Below are positions 36,601 to 47,600 of a stretch of 64,000 bases of DNA, one piece after another (the first letter of the stretch is position 1; the number at the start of each line of letters is the position of its first letter). The translations under genes and the position numbers were made by a program. The notes beneath the pieces were generated by a model. That model was not told where the DNA came from. It did not search any database and worked only from the letters and a program-made list of their open reading frames with translations. Source of the DNA: Hirsutella rhossiliensis (Eukaryota > Ascomycota > Sordariomycetes > Hypocreales > Ophiocordycipitaceae); NCBI RefSeq assembly GCF_020360975.1, contig NW_025408684.1:868001-932000 (forward strand), read 5' to 3'.

Positions 36601-37771
36601 TTACCTAGGACGCTTATATTAATAAGGTCGCTTATAAATTCCTCCTTAATTCCCTTAATAAAAAGCTTCCTTTTATACCTATATTAAATAAAGAGCTTTT
36701 ACTTAATCCGTTATTTTAAGCTAGGGAGTAAAAGAAATACTAATGTTAATAAAAGGTAGGCTCCTTACTTTTTTTAGTTATTTTTACTAGACTAGATATC
36801 TCTTTTACGGTCTCCTAGCTAGCTAGGCATAACTAGAATCCTAGCCCTAGGTATTAAGAAGTAGTAGATAGAGCTATCCCTTATCTCTATTTAATAAGAT
36901 TATATAGTTTATGCTTAGGAGGGTAGGGAAGGAAATAAGCTACTAAAATCTTCTTTTATTTAAGCGATTCGTCCTTTATAGATAATTCCTTAGATAGAAA
37001 GAGCTTATAAGGGTATATTATATCCCTTTTTAAAGGAACTATTACTTAGAGAGCTTTAAAGTAAGCTACCGTTACTATATTAAGTATAGAAGTAGAGCTA
37101 CTAGCTCTTTTAAAAGCGTTAAAGGAAGCGATTTTCCTTAGCTAGCTACTTATATCTTTATAACTATAAATTCCGTCCCTATTAGCTATAGAATATAATA
37201 ATATATAAACTATATAAATTCTTATAAAGGAAAATAGTAAGCTATCGACCTAGCTATAGTATATCGATATCTATTAGTATTAGTTACGCTAAGAGGTCTA
37301 AAAGGGACTTATTTCTATTTATTAGGTTCTAATAGTATCGATAAAAGCTAACGGTCTTATAAAGCCCTTACTAAAGTAAAAGCTAGCTATCTTTTTATAG
37401 TAAATTAAGCTAAAAAACGTTTAAGAAAAGCTATCTTTAAAGGCCCGCCTTAAGAGTCTATAAGAGGACCTAATAGTATATATAAGAAGGTAATATCTAT
37501 AGCTAAAGAAAAGGAAGAGGTTTTTCCCTTTAAAGGGCCCCCTATTTTAATTAGGTTTTTCCCTTTAAAGAAGGCCCCTTTTCTTATAAGACTTTCCCCT
37601 CTTTAGGCCCTTATTCCTTAAGTAGGTCTAAAAGAGCCTAGGGACCTAAAAGGGCCCTTACTTTCCTTAAGTAAAGGGAGAAGTATAGAGCTAAGAACCT
37701 CCTTTATACGCTTACTAGCCCGAAGCTATATTAGCTATGCCTTTAAAGGGTAGGCTATAGCTAAGGGGGTA
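33670..37771 (+). pseudogene. D pol relic: Copia integrase, RT and RNase H
   Basis: Integrase at about 34640-35330 (IDAFLRIVFPYFL, VKKI-FNRELF, LKGTIIKRAYIIRLTIKLSYDL-KEVIKTAYYL-NRTLKDLKDPRELN). An acidic linker rich in gaa/gag codons lies at 35390-35560, including the surviving PMPPP-like segment at about 35548. RT is at about 35900-36520: ALYKEIGSFEEVLKE, VFIYKTNKYSF, ARLVIYRN, DIINAFINYLLKKEEVIYIRL, and the catalytic FYIDDII with both Asp codons intact at 36441-36449. RNase H follows to about 37250 (SFTVS-LARHN-NPSPRY). Stops are RIP-type. Confidence 0.87.
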
Positions 37772-38253
37772 TATCGTAAAGCATAGCTTAATTTCGTAGT
37801 TCTTAGAGATATCCCTTAGTATAAGGGACTAAGGAAGCTAAAAACACTTAGTATAAAAGAAGGAAGAAAGAGCTAAAAAGAGGTATAAAAAGGAGGGTAA
37901 GGGTATAAAGGGAAGTAAAAGTAGCGATAGCTTCCTTTAAAGGTAGCGAGAGATAAGATAGATATACTAGTAATAGCTAGAAAGGAGGGGAAAAACTAGT
38001 AAAAAGCTTAGTAGTTAAAAAGATATTAATAGCTTCTTTAAGTAAGATCTTCTTTATTAATTAAGATACTAGATAGGTATAAAGAGGGGCGTTAGATAAA
38101 GAAAAGAAGGATAATTAAGGTAATATAATAATTATTCCCTTACTATAAATACTACCCCTATAAGAATTAAATCTCTCTGCCCTACTTATCTAACCCCTTA
38201 CTTTTAATTTTACCTTTATATATTTTTATATACTTCTTATATCTCTCTTTATA
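37772..38253 (+). repeat. D 3' LTR
   Basis: About 482 bp homologous to 21044-21516 and less RIP-mutated: gcatagcttaatttcgtag here versus gtatagcttaattttatag in the 5' copy. Confidence 0.8.
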
Positions 38254-41200
38254 AGAATAGTAATAAGCTTTATAAGGGACTTTTACTAGCCCTTCTTATA
38301 GTATTATATTCGCTGCTTCCTTTATAACTATAATATTTATAGCTATATTAAGATTTAAAGAGTATAGCTTAAAGGGCTACTTAAGTAGCTTTTAATACCT
38401 AACTAGTTTTATATATATATATAAATAGACTTTATAATTAACCTCTTACTTATAAAAGGTAGTAACTATAATATATAGGTTATTAAGGACCGACTTAATA
38501 AGTCTATAATATTAAAGCTAATACTATTTATAAATATAAAGTCTTATATAAAGCGCTTCTTATAATACTAAGCTACTTATATAGCTAGCTAGCTTTTATT
38601 ATAAGTAATAAAGGATCGAATTAAACTAGCTGCTTTTAGTAATATCTATACTAGCTACTTTAAATTATATAGCTACTTAGTATAGTATATTACTTATAAA
38701 CTAATAAAGGGCTTAAAAAGGTTAACTAAGAGGTATAGGCTTACTTATAAGCTATTATAGCTTATAACTAAGTAGACTAAAACTACTAGCTCCTTATAGC
38801 TTAAATTATATTAAATAGTAAGCTATATACCTTTATTAATATAGCCTTTTTCTTTATAATATATAGCTTTAAACTACCTTTATTAGTTTCTTTTACTATA
38901 AATATAGTAATAAAGTAGTATAGTAATTTATTATTAAAAGGCTATACCTTTATATTTATATAAAAGCTATAAAAAACTATAGATTATTATTAATTTATAA
39001 TAGCTACTATAGTATATAATTATAAGTAGTATATTAATAAGACTAAGGCTTTAATAAATAGGTTTATAATAAGAAATAAGGTATAGCTAGACCTTTATAA
39101 CTATAGGTTAGTATAGCTAAAAAAAAAGCTTAACTAGCTATATATAAAGTTTAAAGTATAAAGAGTTATTAGCTTATAAGTTATAAAGCTTAATAGTCTT
39201 TTAATAAAGGTTTATAATTAGATTAATATAAAACTCTTATATAAAGCTTTCTTTAACTTATTACTTAAGTAAGAAATAATAGATACTTAACCGCTTATAA
39301 TTAAAGTAAAAGAAAAAGATAAGTTTAAGGTTAAAGAAATATAAGCTATATACTAAAAAAAGGTTAGTAAGGAAAAATACTAAGAGGTCCTTATTAAGTA
39401 GTATAAGTATCTTAACCTTATATAAGAACCTATATATAAGTTTATAAAAGCTATAGCCCTTAGTAAGTTTAAGGCTTTATTTAGGCTAATAAATAAAAAT
39501 AATAAACTAATAGATTATTAATAATAGCTTAAGCTAGGACTATAAAGTAAGTAAAGTAAAGTAAGTAGTTATAATAATATAAGTATAATAATATAAGTAA
39601 AGATAAAAATAGTATTTATTTTAAGGTAGAGCTTTTAAACTACTTAAACTTACTTTTTATCTTTACCCTTATTATTATTATTATCTATATCCTTATTATC
39701 CTCCTTTACTTTATTAATAGTAGCGGTGCTTTTTAAGGCGCTTAAGCGGCCCTTTAAGCTTATAAGCTAGTTAGTAGTAATAGCGGCTCTAAGGGTAAAG
39801 GGGGTAAAGGGGGGGCGGTTAATAATAGTAGTAGGGGTAGCGGCGGGTATAGTTAAAAGGACCGCTAATAAAGTAATAAAGGTAGTATCCTTATTATTAA
39901 AGGAGTTAATAATAAAAGTAAAAGAATTAAAAGAAAGGAACTTACTTAAAGATAAGGCCTTAGTACTTAAAGGTATAAAGATTATAGTAAGTAGCGGTAG
40001 TAGTAGTAAAGCGCTTCTTAGTAGCCCTTTATACTTACTTATATATACTAACCTTTTAAGCTAATACTATAATAAGTAAGATAAGAGGCGCTACTTTATA
40101 AGCGTAGCTAGTATATATATATTAATAATAACTACTACTATAGTAGCGCTTAACTTAATTAGTATAAGGGAGCTCTTATAATATATACTATATATAGGGG
40201 GCTATATAAGCGGCTTTAGCTTATACTTAGCGCTTATACTTTAAGAAGTTAGCGGAAATTAGCTATTATACTTACTAAGTAGTAGACTTATAAGGGTAGT
40301 AGAAGTAAAGGTAAGGGTAAAGGGGCTAAGCGTTATAAGTAGTAGTAAGGATAGCGTTATTACTTAAAAGAGCGATATAAGGGCGGCTAATATAGTAAAG
40401 GTAAAGGCGGTAGTAGTAGGTATAGTTATAAGGGTATAAGTAAGAGTAGCGGTAGTAGTAGAGTTATTATTAGCCGCGCTTAGTATAGTATTAATAAATA
40501 ACTCTATATACTTTAAGAAAGATAAAAAGGGAGAGGGAAAGGTAGATATATTTATTATAGAAGTTAGTATAATAAACTATAGCCTTTTACTTTATAAGAT
40601 AAAGGACTTATTAATTAAAGTTATTATTATTACTATTACTACTATTATTACTATAGCTATTTTTATAAGAACTTATTAATAAAGTAGCTTATATAGCTAA
40701 GAATAAACTAATACCTTAGGTAAAGTAAAACTTACTTATTACTACTACTACTATAATTAAAGAAAGAGAAAAAGAAAGAAAAGAAAGAAAAAAAAAGACC
40801 CCTTTATATACCCCTTAATAAAGGAAGGCTACTTAAGGCTAAGGGGATAAGTAACCTAAGGCTTATATAGGTCTAAGCTAGCCGCCGGCCGCTTAAGAGC
40901 GTATATAATAAGCTATGCCCTTATTTATATAGCTAGCTAGCTAATAAGTATAAAGCTAGCTATCGGCTACTTAGGTTAATAAGTATAAGAATAATAAGGC
41001 TAGTAGGGCTAGTATAATTAACGAAAAAAAGTAAGGTAAAGCTAGTAGTATAAGGAGCTTAAGGCTTAATTATATAAAAGCTATTAATAAGGTAGTACTA
41101 CGCTATATTAAAGGAAGGGTATTATATAAAAGTCTTTAACTATTATAAGTTATAAGCTTAAGCTATAGCTTAAGCTATATACTTATATATAAAGAACCGG

Positions 41201-41310
41201 ATCTTATATATATATATATAAGCTAGCTATATATAGAAAAGCTTAGTATAGCTTATTAATATTATCTTATAAATAGTACTTATATATATACCTTTACTTA
41301 CTTTATAATA
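38254..41310 (+). mobile_element. Fragment C3 of family C: integrase to 3' LTR
   Basis: Collinear with C1 from about 15525 to 18591. It starts in integrase (aagctttataagggactttt), passes the chromodomain-like stretch at about 39350-39440 and the opposite-strand frame region at 39650-40600, and ends with a 186-bp LTR. Almost all CpG of C1 is TpA here, including most of the GCG-rich part, so it is an old, strongly RIP-mutated copy. The 5' part is missing at the D junction. Confidence 0.88.
41125..41310 (+). repeat. C3 3' LTR
   Basis: 186 bp, tataaaagtc to ttataata, more TA-converted than the C1 and C2 LTRs. The next five bases are aaagt; no partner duplication is available because the 5' end is lost. 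Confidence 0.88.
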
Positions 41311-42262
41311 AAAGTAACTAATAGCGTTTTACTTTTATAAGCTAACCTTAGTAAAGTAAAATTATATTATTTATAATAAGGAGATATTAATAATTATTAG
41401 CTACTTTAAGTAATAATAAGTAAAGCTTTAAAGCTATAAGAGCTTTAAGGTTCTTATAAACTATAAGAACCTTGAGTACTTTATAACTTACTAAAACTTC
41501 TTAGAGTAGTAAGCTTATTAAGTAAAGTATTTCTTATACTTTAATTTCTTAATTAAGTACTACCTTAAGTAGGACTTTATAGTTTTAAATATACTTTCTT
41601 AAAAAGATTAAAACTAGCTAATAAAAGTAAATATTAAGGCTTAGAATCTATTACTTATCTTATAAAAAGCGCTATAAACTTATATAAGAGCTTCCTTAGT
41701 AAAAGAAAGTATAGTATTAGTAAATAAGCTTTCTTTTATACCTTTACCTTAGTTTAATAAAGAGGGATAAACTAGCTTAAGGGCGTATATAGTAAGAGTA
41801 TTTTAAGATAAGGCCCTTTAACGCTTATAAGATAAGATAGCGGCTTTAAACTATACTTATAAGGGCGTACGCCGCGCTATAAAGTCTAGTACTTAACGCT
41901 TAGATTTAAAGCTAAAAGTATAAGTAGCTAACTATTATATTAACTTATAAAGGTATCTATATTAGTAAGGGAGACTATAAGTACTAAGCGTACTATATAC
42001 TATAAAAGCTAAGGAGAAGATAAACTATTAAAGCTAAATAAATAAAATAAGCTTTAAAGAAAGCTAGTTTAGCTTATTTATAACTTTAGTATTATAAGTT
42101 ACTTAAGTAAGTAAGGTATAATAGTAAGCTTTATAAGGGACTTTTACTAGCCCTTTTTATAATACTATATTTATTACTTCCTTTATAACTATAATATTTA
42201 TAGCTATATAAAGATTTAAAAGGTATAGCTTAAAAGGCTACTTAAGTAGCTTTTAATACTAA
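41311..42262 (+). mobile_element. Fragment C4 of family C: RNase H to integrase
   Basis: Collinear with C1 about 14712-15670, starting at agtaactaatagcgttttac directly after the C3 LTR and ending at aatactaaactag. C6 (from 51443) continues from the same point, so C4 and C6 are two halves of one copy split by E2 and F1. The 130 bp near 42125-42255 duplicate the start of C3 at 38265, which shows that C3 and C4 come from different copies. Confidence 0.85.
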
Positions 42263-43347
42263 ACTAGTAGTAAAAGCTAATATAAGCGTCTTTATATTAT
42301 TAGCGACCGTAGCTAGACTAAGAGTAGACTTACCTAACGCGCCCTTACCCTTAATAGTAAGGGCCTTCTAACTAGTATAAATATAAGTTTTTAGAGTAGC
42401 GCGATAAAGGCGCTCTTATACTAAACCCTTAATAAGGGAAGGGCTATCGACCTTAGACTATACTTAGTAAAGGGTACTAATAGCCTCCTTACCTTTAAAG
42501 GTAATCTAGAATATAGATTAGTACTAAACTTAGATAGTACTATAGTAAGAAGGGGTTACTTACTTAGTAATAAGACTAGTTAAAGTCGGTATAAGTAATA
42601 TATACTTTAGCCTTTATAGCTATTAAAGTTAGTAAAAATACTAAAAGTAAGACCGACCTAAGATAAAGCTAAGATTAATATATATAAGACTAGTTTTAAT
42701 AGCTAGTAAAGGACTTATAAATAAGCTTATTAGTAAGACGCTTAATATATATAAAATATAAGATAGAGCGCTTTAATCTTATTACTATAGCGACTTTCTT
42801 ATAAGGAGGGGGTTTTAAAAGAAGTAAGCCGCTACTACCTAAGTCGGCTTCTTAGTTAGATATTACGACGTAATAATAAGCGAACTAGATATAATACTAA
42901 AGAGACCTAAAGTTATAGAAATAAGGTAGGCGAGGTAATAGTTAGGCCTATAAAAGAGATAGATAATAAAGAGATAGAAGAAGGTATATATAGAACTAAG
43001 GGGGGAGGGTAGGTATATATAAGCGCGAGCTAGGCGCGTATAATTAATAACTATAAGATAGAAGGTAAATATAGGCCGCCGCGCCCTTAATTAAGAAGTT
43101 GCGTAGCTAGATAGGAACCGATTTATAATTAATAGAGCTAGCTAACCGAATTTTAATTAGCTAGCCTTACTTAGGAGCGACCTATACTAGCGCCTAGCCT
43201 AGTAACTAGATATTACCTACCTTACTAACTAATAGACTAATAAGCTAATATAACCGCGGCTATATAGCTACGATATAGGAGCTAAGGTAAATAGAGGCGC
43301 CTATAAGTCGGGCCCTTAAAGAGAGACTACTACCTATAACCCTAGGC
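42263..43347. repeat. Family E copy 2, left part
   Basis: Matches E1 from about 18910 to 19995, left-truncated relative to it. It is interrupted at taggc (43343-43347) by element F1 and resumes at 51179. Left flank aatactaaactag is repeated right of the E2 tail at about 51450. Confidence 0.8.
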
Positions 43348-43817
43348 TATAACGACTAACGTTATTCCTAAGGGATAAACCTATCGAGGGGTTTATATTA
43401 GTAGATATAATAAGGCGTAGTCTAAGTAATAATAAGTATATTACGTTAGTAATAAGTTAGAGGTTATAGACTATAAACTATAACTAAGTAATTAGAATTA
43501 AAGATAGAATTATAATAAAGATCTATATTAAAAGCTATCGAGCTATCTATCTAAAAGAGTAAAAGTAGGTAGCTATATATACCTATAGAGACTATCCTTA
43601 GATCACGGTCCTAGCTATAATCCCCTTTATAGCTTACTATAGCTTACTCGTAAGCTATGCTCCTAAGTAGTAATCTATCTATATAAGGCTTACTTAGCTT
43701 ATATACGCTCTAGGTAAGCTAAGCCTAAGTAACTTCTCGTCCTAACTATTATTCTAAGCCGCCTTATTACGTAAATATAGCCGGCTCTCTTATAGCCCGC
43801 TAACTATAGTCGTAATA
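43348..43817 (-). repeat. F1 left LTR (3' LTR in element orientation)
   Basis: 470 bp, tataacgacta to tagtcgtaata (near-inverted ends, ancestral TG...CA). Preceded by taggc. Confidence 0.94.
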
Positions 43818-44221
43818 TAATATCTCCCCTCCTTTTAGTCTTATCCGTAAGACCTACTACTACCTTAGCCGCCGTATATAAATATACCTTTATCGCGCGT
43901 ATATATATTCCCCGTTCGTTCTTTCTATCCCTTAAGATATACTACTAATAGTATATCTAGTCGCGTATCGAAGGATCGTTCTTATAAGACCCTCGAGCGT
44001 ATTTATTTAGCTAAGTCTATTAATCGTCTTAGTTTTAACGTTATATTATATTCTTTCTATTCGTTACGCGGCTTTTACTATAAAATACTAGAGAAATCTT
44101 CTAAGTATACCGAATATATATAGCGGGGTCGTTCCTACGATACGTTAGGCGTAGCGATTAGCTCCTATAAGTAACTTTATTATCTTACTTATTATTTATA
44201 GCTAATATATATCCTAGTATC

Positions 44222-44610
44222 CCGAATAAATCTAGAGTCTAATCGATTAGATAAAGAAGAAGAAATTGCTAAGGAGTAAATATTAAAAGCTTAAGCCGAC
44301 CTAAATAAAGCCTTAGCTTATTTAGCGCGGTTTCGCCGTTAAAAGCGCTAGCTAAAGATAAAGGGTACCGAGATAGTCTATTAGGGCCTTTATTCCTTAG
44401 ATAACCTTAACGAGGCTAAGCGCTAAGAATCTAAAGCGGTAGTCGATATTTAGTCTATAGGTAGATTTAATATAATTAATTAGAATACTATTAGTTCGTT
44501 AGGCGATTTTACGATACCTAGGGTAGATTTTACTAGTAGAACTATTAAAGTAAAGAACTATAGTAAGTTAAGTACTTAAGTAGTTCCTAGGTATTTTCTT
44601 TTAGTCTATA
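44222..44610 (+). pseudogene. F1 opposite-strand frame near the 3' LTR: coiled-coil protein relic
   Basis: Plus-strand reading, opposite to gag-pol: NRLDKEEEIAKE, then ADLNKALAYLARFRR, a KGTEIVY-GLYSLDNLNEAKR segment, AVVDI-SIGRFNII, and SLGDFTIPRVDFTSRTIKVKNYS. Breaks are TAA/TAG only. The charged heptad-like first half followed by RGLxSLDxLxxxE and a short hydrophobic tail resembles a recurrent class of repeat-associated hypothetical proteins in fungal genomes, as I remember it. F2 keeps the same frame at 55300-55690. Function unknown. Confidence 0.62.
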
Positions 44611-44619
44611 TCCCTTCTA

Positions 44620-47600
44620 CTTAATAAGGTATTCTTATCGCTAACCTTATTTTCTTATATTTAGTATTTATTTAGCTTTATATTCCTAATTATTATTAAC
44701 TTTAATTTTTTCCTATAGTTTAGCGTTTCGTAGTACTAGTTTTAATAATAAGATATAAAATATTAGGTATATCTATATTATCGTTAGTAGCGAAAGTTTA
44801 TAGTTAACTTTTAAAATAATTTTCTTAACCTTAAACGGTCTAAGTTTCTTAAAATCTAATTTATTACTTAGTCGTTTTATTTTAATATTTCGTTATACGA
44901 AGTAGACTATATCTCCCTCTTAAAAGATTAGTCCCTATAATCTTTTCCGATTATAGTAAGTAGATATTTATTCTCTAACGAATTAAAGTTCTTATTATAT
45001 TTCTTTATATAATTTTTATAGCTAATCTACTTATAGTATTACTCGTTCTACTTATAGTCCTTATTAAGTAACCTTAAATACTTCTAGGTTATATCTATAA
45101 TTAGTATATACTAGTAAGAGCTTAGTTATTTCTATAACTAAGCTATTATAAGCTAGTTACGCTATTAGTAGCTATTTAACTTAATTGTTTTATTTATAGC
45201 TAATATAGTATCGTAAATATTATTTAAGCGTTTAGTTAAGTCGTTCTATTTATCTATCTATTTATAGGTAATAAGCTATACTAAGCTTATATTTCGTCCC
45301 TAATTATACTATAAGAGCTTATTAAAACTTAGCTATAAATATACTTCCTTTATTAAAGATAATCTTATTTAGTAGTCTATAATTACTAATAATAGTTTAT
45401 AGGAATATATATACTAGCTCTTTTATATTACTTACTTCTTTATATAGTAAGAAGTACCTATACTTCGTTAGTTTATTAGTAATAACGAATATACTATTAT
45501 ACTTAACGTTAGTTATAGGTTCTTTTAACGGTAGTAGCTTTATAATATAGTCGAAAGCTATTAAATCCTATAGTTTTTCTAGTACTAGTAGCGGTTATAA
45601 TTCTCTATATAGCTTATATTATTTAGCTTTACTTTATATATAAAGTTTATATTCTTTAATAACTTATTATACTACTTCCTTAAGCTATAAGAAGTTATAT
45701 TATCGTTTAATATATTCTATTATCCTTTAGATTCCTTAGTATCTATATATTAGATATTTATATATATCTTATATAACTTTATCTCGAAATACTAATAGTA
45801 TCTAGATTTTATTTTTATATATTAAAACTTCTAAATATTTTATATTATATCTATTTAATACTTTATATTCTTTTATTTATTTTAGGATCTTTTAGTATAT
45901 TAAGTCGTTAGGTTATACTTTAAATATTATATTTAGCTATCGTTACTAGTAGTTCCTATTTTCGTTAATTTCTAAGAGCTATCCTTTTACTATAAGTGCC
46001 TTTATATCGTAGTTACTTCGTCGACTAAAGGTATTAGCTCGACCGTTTTCTATTCCTTTTTTATAGATTATTTTATAGTCGAATTCTAATAAGTATTTAG
46101 CTTATCGGATCTATCGTCCGTTTAACTATTACATCGTTATAAAATATAAGATATTCTTATAATCTATATAGACCTTAACTTTATATTTACTTTTAAGAAG
46201 GTAGTATCGAAATTCCTTAAATACTTAAATAATTATAAGGAATTCTTTATTATAGATAGGGTAATTAAGTTCTACGCTATATAGCTTTTTCGAGTAGAAT
46301 ATAATTAGTTATAGTCTTCCTTTATTATCTTTCTATTTAATTTATACTCTTAGAGCAAAGTCTAATATATTAGTTTTAAGTTCGATTTATTATTTTAGAT
46401 CGAAGGTAGTTAAGACTAGTTCTTATATAATTATAGTCTTAATATATTTAAAAGCTTTATTAGCTTTATCGTCCTATATAAATTCTTTTTCCTTTTTTAT
46501 TAAGTTATATAATAGTACTACGATCTTTTTAAAATCTTTAATAAATCGTTAGTAGTAATTTATAAATCCTAGGAAACTTTATACGTCCTTAACGTTCTTT
46601 AGCGTTAGCTATTTTTTAACTAAGTTAATTTTATCTTATTATATTTATATCTCTCTTAGTAAGATTATATATCTAAGGAAGTTTACTTCCTATATATAGA
46701 ACTTACTTTTCTTTAGTTTAACTAGTAACTTTATATTCTAAAGTACGTAGAGTACCTTATAAATGTATTCCTTATATTCTTCTAGGGTATCTAAGAAGAT
46801 TAAGATATTATCTAGGTATACTACTATAAAGATATCTAAGTATTCGCGTAGGATATTATTAATTATCTATTAAAAGGTAGCTAGTATATTTATAAGTCTA
46901 AATAGTATTACTAGATATTTAAATAGTCCGAATTTCGTTTTAAAAGCTATTATCTATTTATATCCCTTTTTTATACGTATTAAGTTATAAGCGCCTTTAA
47001 GATTAAGGGCTATAAACTATTTTTTACTATATAGTCGATCTCGTAGTTCCGATATAAGTAGTAATAGTATTTAGTCCTTTATTATAATATCGTTTAAGCG
47101 TCTATAGTCGATAACTAGTTATAGCTTACTATTTTTCTTTAAAATAAATATAACTAAGTAGCTTACTTTAAATATTAACGTTTATATATATCCTTTTCGT
47201 AGATTCTCGTCGAGGTAGTCGCGTAGCGTTTATAGTTACTTTTCGTTTAAGTTATAGATCTTATAGAACGTTAGCGTTATTCTATCCTTAAAATAAATTT
47301 TATAGTCCTATTAGCTATATTTAAGTAACCCTATCTTAAGTTCTTCCTTAAAGAGTTTATTATATTTCCGGTATTCCTAGGGGATATTCTTTATTCTATC
47401 TTATAGGCTTTATTCTTTCTTTTAAGAGCTAGTTTCTCTTAACTTAAGCTCTTTATTAATTTATTTAAGGTCTTTCCTTAAAGTAGTAATAACTCTTTAG
47501 ATCTTTATATTATATCCTTTATTTTATTTATATTAGATACTAGGTTATATAGCTATATTAGTTAGTATATAGGTCTTATTAGTCGATTTTATTATATCCG

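Larger units (their letters stand above)
21044..38253 (+). mobile_element. Family D: Ty1/Copia retrotransposon relic, interrupted by nested C2 and G
   Basis: LTR-like repeats lie at 21044-21516 and 37772-38253. Between them, minus the two nested elements, are a gag region (21540-22541 and 29521-29804) and Copia-order pol (33670-37760: integrase, RT, RNase H). Removing C2 and G gives an element of about 6.4 kb, normal for Copia. The LTR starts align as tattacgaag versus tatcgtaaag, which differ only by CG-to-TA conversions from one ancestral sequence. A polypurine-like ctaaggggg precedes the 3' LTR. No matching target-site duplication was found; the flanks are family C sequence. Confidence 0.88.
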
